NCBI GenBank assembly: GCA_031213475.1
Contig: JARUPZ010000019.1
Span: 10,570,698-10,634,697 of the forward strand
Direction of reading: 5' to 3'
Length of the DNA: 64,000 bases
Origin: Nereocystis luetkeana
Lineage: Eukaryota; Sar; Phaeophyceae; Laminariales; Laminariaceae
The notes under the pieces are model-generated. The model saw only the letters and a program-made list of their open reading frames with translations, made no database searches and was not told the DNA's origin. Position numbers and translations under genes: made by a program. This document shows positions 20,941-30,470 of this stretch, piece by piece. Position 1 is the stretch's first letter; each line of letters starts with the position of its first letter.

Positions 20941-20996
20941 ACGTACATCCTGGTACTCTCTCCAGCCACCAGCGGAGAAAATGTACGTACGTGCAA

Positions 20997-21052
20997 ACTT
21001 GAAATTTGAGTGGTTTGTCCCCAAAACGGGACTGCGGTTCTAAAAGGGTTAA
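20997..21052 (-). mobile_element. MITE family P (TTAA-type), one end only
   Basis: TTGAGTGGTTTGTCCCC, then ACGGGACTGCGGTTCTAAAA, then GGGTTAA equals the right end of the 43.84 kb copy, including the terminal TTAA at 21049-21052. The other end is absent. Confidence 0.65.
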
Positions 21053-21856
21053 AACAAAATTTTACAGCAGTAGGTTGGCACGTATGTGTTACATCACCTT
21101 GTATTTTCCCGTTAGGTCATTTGACCCATCCCATTTGACACCCTACTCCCGCTTGGAGGCGCAGAAATATGATCAACCCTCCGCAGGAACCGCCGAACGC
21201 CCACCTGGCATCCTGGTCTCATTTGGTGCCATGTGTGTATAATAGGCCATGCAGATCTACAACAACTCCAATGCTATCTGCTACACATACAGCCGTTTTG
21301 AAGCTACGTGCACTGAAGAGCCTTGGACGTTCGTGGGATTTCTCTGTGTCTCAGTCCTACGGGTACTGCTGTGCTGTTGTACTGCTGGAGTTGTCTGGTA
21401 GACGTCTGCCACGGATACTCTACTTTTCTGTCTCGCCCATTAAAGGTTTTTCAACTACAGCAGTTCAACCGCATAGCGCTACCCCTGTCGCGTGCAGTTG
21501 GGGAGTGATTATCTGCAGGCGGTTTATCACGATGGCCATGTCGGCGTCGAGAGTGCCAAACATCTCATCGACGTAAACATATTCCTGTGGTTGTTTTGCA
21601 TCCTTCTTACGCTGAATGCTATCCGTATTGTGTACCAGGTATTTTTTTTGGTGTGGCAGATGCTGCGTCTGTTCGCTTTCAGGAAAGGCCGGCTTGCGTT
21701 CAACCTTCCAAACAGACGTGCAACCTACATCGGCGAAGAGGCGGACGCCGTGGCAACTTTATGCCGCTGTCTCTGCCCTTATCTCCTCGGTGAGTGCATG
21801 TCGCCACCGCTGCTGTACAAACAGTTGACCACTGTTGGAGCTTGTTTTATAAAGAG

Positions 21857-22684
21857 TTTTAGCCAAAATCAGGTATTCCTGGTCATTTTTAGGCCAAAAT
21901 CAATTATACCAGAAACAAGTTCAAAACACACGCCAGGAGCCCTGCTATTGGCCAGACTGACATCGTCACTGATTTTGGTTCGAATTGGTCAAGGGTTTAC
22001 CTGATTTATCTACAAGTACTCTGTCTAGCTTTCAACGTTCAACTGATTTGGGCCTATTTTGAACCAATGATAGGGGCCATACGTACACACTTTTTTCTCC
22101 GCGTATGCGTGTGTGGTCCATCGGTTGCACAATTCTTGTGTAGAAACTCGTACGTAAGTACACATTCATGCGTACACTCGTACGCTCTGTGCTTGTACGT
22201 ACCAGTAGTACGTACGTATTTATGCATACATGTCGCACGGTGATTCCATTTTTCTTTCTTTGGGGTGTACGGCAAGTATGTCAGGAGACCGCATTTTCAC
22301 CCCTTGACGGACAGCAACTTTGCCTCGACATGCCTCGACTGACACCAAACTACTGTGGTACAGCAGTACCTGTTAGGTTTTAGTTTGGAACATCGGCCCT
22401 ACATCCTTGACAGCGCACGTTTTACTCCTGATATCTTCGGTGTACGATGTACTTCAGTTGTTATGATGTGTACTTTGTTGTTTTCTATGACCTATACCCT
22501 AAATAAAACAAAATAATTCAGATTTGGGAGGCCACACGCTATATATGTTGAGGCGCAGGTGTTTTTATATAGATCTCCATGGACTAAACACCGATTGTGG
22601 CGCGCGTTTCGTACTTGGTTTTAGTATGTAACTGATTTTGGCCCAAAAATCGCCAGGTATACGTACCTGATTTTGGTCACAGCC
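21857..22684. mobile_element. Element family Q with CCAAAATCAG inverted ends, copy 1
   Basis: The left end (GCCAAAATCAGGTATTCCTG, then TTTTTAGGCCAAAATCAATT) and the right end (AACTGATTTTGGCCC, then CCAGGTATACGTACCTGATT) are imperfect inverted repeats of about 50 bp, each holding two CCAAAATCA motifs. The interior includes GGCGCGCGTTTCGTACTTGG, shared with copies at 38.6 and 54.4 kb. No protein seen; likely a MITE. Confidence 0.6.
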
Positions 22685-24097
22685 CTTTTTGAAATATGTA
22701 CCACGTAGATAAAGCTACGTAGCTAGAGGTCGGCCGCCATAGTTAGGATTTTCCGCGTCCCATTTGAGAACTATACCGTGCCAGTTGTTGAAGTCGCGAC
22801 GACCCAACTCAATTCCGTTGCATTCTCCCAAACGTCGACTATGTACTCTTGATTGCACTCGCACATATTCGGCCCGGCCCACGTACCATATTTCAGGTAG
22901 AACCGATGACGATGAGCCACAGCCATCAACCGACGGCGACGGCAGGTTAAAAACAAGAGCTCATAGAGGTCAGAGTGGCCCCGTCGACGACACGGAGGAA
23001 ATTCAGAGGAATCCACAGGCGGGAGGAGTAGCGATGGCGAGGGCTATAGCCAAGACAGCTGTTGCGATGACGATCACCGGGGCCTGGTCGAAGAAACCTC
23101 CACTCGCGGGGATAACTTGCCATGGACGAAGACTCTTATTGTGTAGGTTACGGCCTTTCAGCCATAGACGACAAGGAGGGGGAGGGGGTGAGGCGGCTGG
23201 CGCCTGAACAGTCGTGGATGATTACTAGGATTCTGATTAGTCGGGGGGAGGGGGGGATCAGAGCATCAGGGCATGTCTGTTTTCTATCTATTGGATTGCG
23301 TTCATATTCGTTGTTTTCCCGTGCTCGATGGTGGCAGGTGTGAGTAATTTTTGTTGGGATGTCCCTGACCCATGTTTAGTGGCTGCGCCATCTCTGTTCC
23401 GTTGCAGTGCCCGCAGGGTGTGTTTTGTTCAAAGCGCGTGTTTAGCTCACGCAGGTTGCCACAATGTGATGCCCCCTCTTGTGTTCGAATGATGATACCG
23501 CCTTCGTTTTTGTATTCTGGCCATCAGTTGATGCTGGGAATTTCAATATCCACATATCTGTGTCTGGCTGCTGCCTATATTGTAACTATTTGTCGGCGAA
23601 AGCTCAAGACAGGGGGGTTACTAATTTTTGTGAATTACGTATGATACTCGCTCAACCACGACATGTGGGGAGTTGTTATACTGTTGCCTCATGGTGGCGC
23701 ATTGGTTTAGAACTGGTCAAGAGAGGCACGGGCTTCCCCGAAGCATACGCACGTAGATGCATTGAGCAGGGAGGTGGCAGACGGACACGCAAGGGGTAGG
23801 TTAGGCGGGTACCACGCCGCACGGTCGACATACTGTACACATTGTTGTACATTACATGCCCGCAACCGGTGTTTGTATGGCGTATAATAGTCTCGAAAGG
23901 CGTGGCAGATATAGGACATCGTGCGTAAACAACTGTCCACACAGGGCCAGTTGGATTGAGCAAACATGTAGTAGATTCATAATATAAAGCAAAATATTCG
24001 ATGCAACAATGTGTACTGTTTCCGCATATCTATAAATACAGGGGGTGCGTATGACTGTCAGCGTTTTGTGGCGGTTCACCGTACAAACCCACTAGAT

Positions 24098-24623
24098 GTC
24101 GGTGTGGTGGGTGCGTTTTCGACTGCACTGTAGGGTCGCCCTTGTTTGGGCACCCTCCAGCGGGTACGGTCGCATACCCTCCAGAGGGTTTTGGGGGGTG
24201 GCGTCAGCCTCCAGAGCGTGCGCGCCGGGAAACTCTGTTCGTCGATGTGGTGGGTCTGAAAATTGCCGCGCGATAGTGTCACCCAATTTTGGGCACCCTC
24301 CAGAGGAAAAGATATTATGCCCTCCAGAGGGTTTCTACTGTGACGCCGGCCTCCAGAGCGTGCGCGGCCGACCACTCTGTACGTCGGTGTGGTGGGTCTA
24401 AAATTTACCGCACCATAGTATCGCCCAATCTTGGGCACCCTCCAGAGGGAAATATATTCTGCCCGCCAGAGGGTTTTTGTTGTGACGTCGGCCTCCAGAG
24501 CGTGCGCGGCCGACCACTCTGTACGTCGGTGTGGTGGGCCTAAAATTTACCGCACGATAGTATAGCCCATTTTTGGACACCCTCCAGAGGGTAATATATC
24601 TTGCCCTCCAGAGGGTGTTTGGT
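24098..24623. repeat. Right subterminal array: about four tandem units of 142 bp
   Basis: GTCGGTGTGGTGGG or a close variant starts at 24098, 24241, 24383 and 24525 (periods 143, 142, 142). Each unit has CACCCTCCAGAGGG, GCCCTCCAGAGGGTTT and GCCTCCAGAGCGTGCGC. It shares the CCTCCAGAGG palindrome with the left array but not its overall sequence. Confidence 0.93.
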
Positions 24624-24645
24624 GGTAGCCGATTGGCCACGTGTG
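24624..24645 (-). repeat. Terminal inverted repeat, right
   Basis: GGTAGCCGATTGGCCACGTG followed by TG, the exact reverse complement of 18165-18186. Confidence 0.85.
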
Positions 24646-24730
24646 CAAACGTGCTGCGTCAGGCACGGACGCCTACGATTCGCGGGTCGTTTTTAGGCAG
24701 CAGCGGCCGAGCAGCAGGAAACGGTACAGG
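24646..24730 (+). repeat. Dispersed repeat H, right half
   Basis: GTGCTGCGTCAGGCACGGA, CCTACGATTCGCGGGTCG and TTTTTAGGCAGCAGCGG match 58530-58600, where they directly follow the left half. Confidence 0.7.
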
Positions 24731-25510
24731 AGCAGTAACAGCAGCAATGGGCTACGCCACCAAGTCGTGTTCTCGATAATAGAAACAAACATTGCAAGTA
24801 GTGTGGAAAAAACTCAACAGCAGCAGCCGCGGCGGTAGACGTAGGCGACAAACAACAGCATCAGCAGCCGCGGCGGTAGACATAGGGAAAAAACAACAAC
24901 AACAGCAACAAACAGAGAAGCACAGAACACAACCCGCCGCCACCTCCTGTCTCGAGCGTCAAGGACACGGTGCAGACGTCGTTGGGCCACTTCAAGATTA
25001 TCCCGCTGCCAGGGCAGGTGTCGCGCTCGCAGGTCGCAAAATCGACCTTGCCTCCAAAGTTCTGTCTTCATAGCTGGGAGATGCAGCGGTTCCACTTTAC
25101 AGCGAGATTGATCACTGACTTGGACGGGGGGGTTCTGTTCGAAACGGGCTTCCAAGATCCCCCAGAAGAAGAGGGCGAGGCAGAGGAGCCTTGGGGAGTT
25201 TTCGTACCTGGTAGGTGTTTGAAGGCAGGAAGCAGGAAAAAAGGCAGTCCAGTCTGTAGAAGCAGCACCACCAGGAGCAGGCGATGCCGTCTACCAGGCA
25301 GGAGCTTCACTAGCGGGAGGAACACCCGGTACCAGGAATAGCAGCGAAAGCAAAAGGAGCACCAGCCGGAGCGGCACGAGCAGGAGCAACGCCAGCGGGA
25401 GCAACGCCAGCGGGAGGCCCAGTCGTATCACGAAGAGGCAGCACAAGCGGGACGCGCGTCGTATGCTGTCTGCTCGTGTCCACGCACGCAAATAATCTAA
25501 CGACCCGCGT
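24731..25510. other. Unassigned, with CAG/CAACAA-rich short repeats
   Basis: AGCAGCCGCGGCGGTAGACG recurs at about 24824 and 24867 as a roughly 40 bp duplicate, followed by CAACAACAACAGCAACAAAC. A GGAGCAACGCCAGCGGGAGC repeat lies near 25380-25415. No gene recognised. Confidence 0.5.
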
Positions 25511-25513
25511 CGT

Positions 25514-26662
25514 ATGCCGCCTCATAGCCGGTCTTGTCACGCCAAAGCAACTGAGATCAACGTTCAATTAGCCAGAAAACTGACAGTCCTGTTGAAACTA
25601 TTTCCGAAAAGATTTAAAAAAAATGTCTACTCGAGAAAAGTTCAAAGCTCTCGCGAATCATGGTTGACAATATTGAGAATGTCTACCGAAACGCTCTCAC
25701 AGCGACCGTCCAGAGCAAACGAGTCTATACTTGTATTTATGTATACGTATGTTTATTGTATATCTTTCGAATTGCATTTTCAATATCGTTTCCTGAGTCG
25801 TGGGAGAGAGAGAGGTTCCTCCCCTCGGCCAGATACCTGTATCGCAGCTTCCTGCAATACCCTGGGTATCTCGACCACCCTAATTTTACGCCTCTCTCCC
25901 TCCTATGATACCGGCCGGGTTCCTAACCAGTACGACATGACCTCGTGCTTGCTCGTGCCCGGCGTGGGGATGCTGACCTACGCTCGGTGCTTTGCTTGGA
26001 AGGACTGCGTGCGAGGCCTTCCCTTCCAACCAAACTTGCTCTATCCCAGTTCCCGATACTTATTACAGACATGCCACATTCTCTCTACCAATAAACCTGC
26101 TTTGTCCGTTACTTCGTTTGCGGAGGCCGTTACCTCGTCTACGGACAAACCTACCCTTCGTCAGTTTTTTGTACCTTTGCCAACTTTTCTCTTCGCACGA
26201 GCACTTTTCGGCGAAACAGGAAGTACTCGGACACATGAAGCCCGGCCGGACACATTCATTCGAAGAGGTCTCGGCGCCCTCAAACTTTTTTTACCGGCTG
26301 GAGTGGATAAGACGATTTCCCTGGTTTCGATACGAGAGGCATTATTTTGCACGTACGTATCGGTTAATTGTTGTCCAGGTGTACGCGTCTGTTTTCCTCA
26401 CACCAGGCACGCAACCGACAATCATAGATCCCACCGTTCCAACGCTGCCACCCATACGCCGTGCATGTGGGACACATCCATATCCGCAGTATTGCTGCTG
26501 TGGCTCGTTGTGTTTGTCGGAGCCTGCCGTCCGTATTTCCCCATCTATCTGACATACCAGGCACCAGTTTTTTTTTTGTTACGTATAAAAAACCAAGGCC
26601 GGCGTACCTGTATCATCATCACCTCTCCCCCTGCTGCTTCTTCTGCGTATTGCTGTGTGTGA
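25514..26662 (+). CDS. Hypothetical ORF of 382 codons, unrecognised
   Basis: The longest ATG-initiated open frame in the window. It starts MPPHSRSCHA and ends in a cysteine-rich tail, with one hydrophobic segment near residues 321-337 (SAVLLLWLVVFVGACRP) that could span a membrane. I recognise no domain. Against a real gene: over 25.99-26.55 kb the other plus-strand frames are also largely open (186 and 139 codons), which suggests that low stop-codon density in pyrimidine-rich sequence explains part of its length. No intron signals, promoter or neighbouring genes help. Treat as a candidate only. Confidence 0.2.
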   Translation: MPPHSRSCHAKATEINVQLARKLTVLLKLFPKRFKKNVYSRKVQSSRESWLTILRMSTETLSQRPSRANESILVFMYTYVYCISFELHFQYRFLSRGRERGSSPRPDTCIAASCNTLGISTTLILRLSPSYDTGRVPNQYDMTSCLLVPGVGMLTYARCFAWKDCVRGLPFQPNLLYPSSRYLLQTCHILSTNKPALSVTSFAEAVTSSTDKPTLRQFFVPLPTFLFARALFGETGSTRTHEARPDTFIRRGLGALKLFLPAGVDKTISLVSIREALFCTYVSVNCCPGVRVCFPHTRHATDNHRSHRSNAATHTPCMWDTSISAVLLLWLVVFVGACRPYFPIYLTYQAPVFFLLRIKNQGRRTCIIITSPPAASSAYCCV

Positions 26663-28214
26663 TCCAACAATGCCACCGCTCCAGCTGTGCTCGGCACAGT
26701 GCGCCAACAGCAGAAGCAGGAAGCATACTATGCGCATGCGGCAGATGCGCACTACACTTTCGGTACCAGGTACTATACAGCAGTAAATGTGTGTTTATTG
26801 TCATCGGCATTGGCCTATGTACATACCCGCTGCTGTGTGTGACCAGCATTTTTTTCCCCTTACCGATCATCCCTGCATAGTCTGCATTCGTCGAGTCCAG
26901 TACAACCAATCGGTCGTACGAGCATCGCGTACAGCAGCCTCCGTACATAAATACTTACAACTCGTAGGTACCGACCGCTGTATGTCCTACACTGTTGACC
27001 GATATAGGTCCTACCGCCAGCTGTAAGAGCACAGCAGTACCCGTTCCTTTGTCGCAGTACGCGCATCTTGTGCTGTCGTATCCTATAACATGGTGCCATA
27101 TTTCGCCCGTTTGTATCAATAGTGTACGTACTGCGGGTACTCGCAGTACCGAAATACTCTCAATATGCTCAGTGATACTTGGAGTACAGTTTGAATTATA
27201 CTTCGACCGTCTGTGCACCGTGTCGACAATTCAGGCCCATTTTTCGGCACAGGTCACTCACAGATGGTCCGACGAGTGGGAGTTGGCGCAAATTGCTTTC
27301 GCTGGGGACAACTGGAATACTCAGAGCACTGACAGTATTTGGAGAATATGTACTGCGAGGACTGAGTACTGCGAGTAGTCTCAGCATCTCGATGTTCTGC
27401 TTACTTTACCCTCAGCGTCGAAAAACATATTTATTTCGCGGGAATATATTTTGTATGTGCTGGATTTTACATTTTACTCAGCCGGGCACAAAGTATCATG
27501 TCGCAACCTCGACCTCGCGCAACTTCTTGAACTTTCATTTACGCCGAAAGCATTGAAGTTATCGCCGCGAGTCACCTGTTCAGGATCAATATCCACCTAC
27601 CCGTATAGCCTCTTTCATATTATTATATTATTAATAATAATGATCCCACACTATTTCCACAAACAGCGGTACATAGGCTGTCCTCAAAAATATCTTTGTG
27701 TTCTTCACGTTATTAATGATGGGAGGATGCAGTTACTACTGTCAATGACAATAGTTCTAAACACGCAGGTGTGCAGGTATTGCAAACGACGAGTGCTATT
27801 GCTTGCGCCACTCCCCTAGGCACCTCGCGGAGGGGAACCTTGTACCAGTTATGTTTCTCCCATGGTGGATTGATAAAAAAACTCAAGTCCTTCCATGTTT
27901 AGAATATGTAGGTGTTGTGCGTCGAATTGACCCATCGCTCCCGATGCACCAGCAGAAATGTCTGTTGTTACCACTGGGGCGCGGGCATGTTGACTCGACC
28001 TGACCCCAGAGAACGGCGGGTGCGGTGGAGATTGCCACCCGGGAGAATCTCTCCTCCGTGTAGTGTGGGGCTTGCACGAGCTCATCCTAGGTTGGCTTCG
28101 CTCCCGTTGAGGGAACAAAACAATTAAATGAGATACTCTGGTTTTCCTGCTTTTTAGTTATTTGTCATTCACTCGGCTCTGTTTGATTTTCTCTCTCCCA
28201 ACGCAGAGCGTTTA
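26663..28214. other. Unassigned sequence
   Basis: Several short plus-strand frames of 120-130 codons between 26.99 and 27.82 kb lack motifs. No RNA gene or element was recognised up to about 28215, where LINE-A 3' sequence begins. Confidence 0.4.
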
Positions 28215-28335
28215 TTTCATGCCGGTCGTTTAGAGAGCGATGATGTGGCATGGCCTTGTCTACTGTGCTTACCTCGTAGTACATCATAATGAACCATATC
28301 TGTGTCGTAGGTTTGACCAGAGCTTGCATCCCTAG

Positions 28336-28532
28336 TTTGGTACCCGATTCACGAAATATTTGCTTGTAATAATGCCTTTTCACGTGGAGCAGTAACACCG
28401 CGAGGGGGGGAGGTGTACATCCCCCACCCGCCGGCCCCTGCGCCCCGCTCCACACATGCCTCCTCCCACACGAAAGATAACAAATGCGACTGACACGCTT
28501 CACAGGCTACACTCGCCCACAATCAGTCTTCC
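28336..28532 (-). repeat. Split direct repeat B2
   Basis: CCCGATTCACGAAA, ATTTGCTTGTA, ATGCC, CGTGGAGC, the palindrome-rich GAGGGGGGGAGGTGTACATC, GCGCCCCGCTCCACACATGC and CCCACAATCAGTC recur in the same order at 28940-29150. Confidence 0.88.
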
Positions 28533-28574
28533 CTCCCGCCCCCTTTTAGCCCTTCCGTTTACGGGAGGGTGGGA

Positions 28575-28939
28575 GGGAATTTGAACCTAATGCTCACCCG
28601 CTGCTGTCTGCTCTTTGTCGTTGCTTGCCTCTACTGCTGTCTGCCCTCTCCTTCTCGTCGTCTTCTTCTCTCCCCATGAAAAACAGCTTTTTACACCTGC
28701 GTGCTCCCATCCCGAGTTGAAAAACAATTTTTCTCACAAACTTATAAATACCAATCTCTGGAACCATCCACCCTTCCGTCTCATCCCTAAGTCATAAAGT
28801 GTTTTCTTCTACCTGTTCTATATGTGCGCCCATCCTATTGGATTTTTATGTCCATATCTTCCTGCATCCTTGCTTCCATATATTACTGCATCTTTCTCCA
28901 ATCTATGCCCAGACACCAGGTTGTCTAACAACCCTACAC
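28575..28939 (-). repeat. Split direct repeat A2
   Basis: GCTCACCCGCTGCTGTCT, TTGTCGTTGCTTGCCTCTAC, TACCAATCTCTGGAACCATC, GCCCATCCTATTG, TTCCATATATTACT and CACCAGGTTGTCTAACAACC recur at 35257-35518 and 35882-35976. Confidence 0.9.
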
Positions 28940-29150
28940 TTTGGTCCCCGATTCACGAAAGATTGTATTTGCTTGTATTAATGCCCCTTCGCGTGGAGCG
29001 GTAAAGACGCGAGGGGGGGGGGGTGTACATACCCCCTCCGCCGGCCCTGCGCCCCGCTCCACACATACATGCCTCCTCCCACAACAAAAAGAACAAACGC
29101 GACTGACACGCCTCCCTGGCTACAGTAGCCCACAATCAGTCATCACTCCC
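28940..29150 (-). repeat. Split direct repeat B1
   Basis: Direct copy of B2 (28336-28532), directly adjoining A2 as expected for the B1-A2-B2 block. Confidence 0.88.
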
Positions 29151-29200
29151 ATGAAGAAGGCGCGCTTCATAGTCCTACTGTTCATGTCAAGCTCTACCTA

Positions 29201-30470
29201 CTACCCCCCCCCCCCCCACCTTGTCCCTTGCCCCGGCTGGCGATCCCACCCTATCCCTTCTACTAGGGCTTCTGACACCCAAATCGGATCTTCCATGTTC
29301 GCCCTCACGTATCTCATAAGCGCATCCAACGCCCACCGTCCCTCTCTCTGAATCACCGCATCGCTCGCTCTATTCGCCGCCAGCTTGGTCGCCCCCCCGA
29401 TTCTCCCCGAATGCAGCGCGAACTCCTCAAGAATCAGGCTCACCCCCCCTCCCCCCCTTTTTCCCTGACTGAAACCCCTGCTATTCCGCCCCTTAGACAG
29501 TAGTAAGTCGCTTGCCCCCTCGTTCACCCCCCCCATTTCGTTCCGTTCCAGAAGGTCATCAGTGGCGCTGCTTCTGGCATCTCCCCTCCTTCGAACATTC
29601 CGAACAGCTCCCCCAGCAGCTCCACTGACCCTCCTTTGTTTGCCCCCCCCCCCCCCCCCCCCCCCAACTCGTTTCGAACGTTTCTCGTCCTTACAATCAC
29701 CGCTCCTTTCCTTCCTTGATCCACTTTCGACCCTTTCAATCTGATTTCCACCTTATCCACCTCTCAACTGTCGCCCCTCCCGGAAAAATGCCGCATCCCA
29801 CCTCCGTAGGCAGTATACTTCGTGAAACACTCCATTCTTCTCCGCGAACAACTCCGACACCCTCAGCAGCAGCAGCAGGTATGTTAGCGCCAGTACTATC
29901 AAACATTACTCTCCCCCCCACTCCCCACTCGCAGGTGCCACCTTCCGTCCCTGCCAGCATCCCCACATTAATGGTCTTCTCACCCGCTCCCGCACTTCAC
30001 CTGTGTGCTCTCTTGACCCCTTGCCTTACTGCCTTCACCCTGCCGTGGCTTATGGGCAATTGCAATCCCGCCCACTGCTCATGGTAGAAATTCACCGCCA
30101 CCAGTTTCCCAGCCACCGTCGCTTCAATATTCCTCTTTAATGCACAGCAGAATGCCATGTACTGTACCAGCTCTTCTATCATCCCCGCCTTCCCCATCTC
30201 TTCCTCCAGCCGAATCCCCTACCCGGCATACTTCCCCCCGCTCACCCACATCCTCCAATTCGCCTCGTAAGTCTTTCCAGTCGACGTCGCAACCCGTCCA
30301 AAGGCGTATCCTCTCTTAAAAACTCCGAACACATCCACTGCTCCTCCCCCTCCAGCTCCTGCACCTGCCAAACGGTTTGGGGGCTCTCTTTGGCCAAGTT
30401 CTTTCGAAATCCCTCTCCCTCCCACCTGTTGTCTAGCCCCCTCACATGCTTTGCCTGAAAACACCACCCC
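29201..30470 (-). pseudogene. Tyrosine recombinase of the Ngaro-type element, frameshifted
   Basis: The N-terminal, core-binding part is visible at 30470-29990: TSTGKTYEANWRMWVSGGKY, then FCCALKRNIEATVAGKLVAV, NFYHEQWAGLQLPISHGRVK and AVRQGVKRAHR, in two frames. The catalytic part lies at 29536-29201. FALHSGRIGGATKL supplies His and the second Arg of the R-H-R-Y set (near 29413 and 29404), REGRWALDALMRYVRANM gives the Trp/Arg and the nucleophilic Tyr (near 29310). The first Arg was not located among the frameshifts. The enzyme would integrate the element by site-specific recombination with a 3'-phosphotyrosine intermediate. A poly-G run at 29643-29665 separates the two parts. Not intact. Confidence 0.8.

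Larger units (their letters stand above)
19340..24090. other. Interior of the TIR element, non-coding as far as visible
   Basis: No transposase, helicase, polymerase or integrase motif was recognised in either strand. The longest frames (for example 21492-22004, 170 codons) lack family motifs. It contains a near-duplicate pair at 20556-20640 and 20850-20940, one end of a TTAA-type MITE at 20997-21048, a CCAAAATCAG element at 21857-22684, and GTAC-rich tracts at 20.6-21.0 and 22.1-22.25 kb. Confidence 0.5.
18165..24645. mobile_element. 6.5 kb element with 22 bp terminal inverted repeats and satellite-like subterminal arrays
   Basis: The ends are exact inverted repeats of 22 bp: CA plus CACGTGGCCAATCGGCTACC at 18165-18186, and its reverse complement at 24624-24645. 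Flanking sequences are the two halves of dispersed repeat H, seen joined at 58.5 kb. Inside each end is a long tandem array with CCCTCTAGAGGG or CCCTCCAGAGGG palindromes (left 18190-19340, unit 230 bp; right 24098-24623, unit 142 bp). The interior 19.4-24.1 kb has no recognisable transposase. A clear target-site duplication was not found. Probably a non-autonomous DNA transposon; superfamily unknown. Confidence 0.7.

Noticed and set aside
18165..24645. Maverick/Polinton or viral-derived element
   Set aside because: The element has TIRs but no polymerase, ATPase, protease or integrase motif was seen, and 6.5 kb is too short.
24731..24915. CAG/CAA repeats as a polyglutamine coding region
   Set aside because: The repeats change frame, are short, and are not in a supported ORF.
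25992..26552. 186-codon frame overlapping the 382-codon ORF
   Set aside because: It lies in a different frame of the same low-stop, pyrimidine-rich stretch, with no motif. It is a shadow at best.
28336..29150. LTR of a Ty3-type element, given the direct repeats flanking 29-35 kb
   Set aside because: The repeats are split (A and B separate, with B-A-B on one side), and the coding set has a tyrosine recombinase instead of a DDE integrase, so the Ngaro arrangement fits and an LTR does not.
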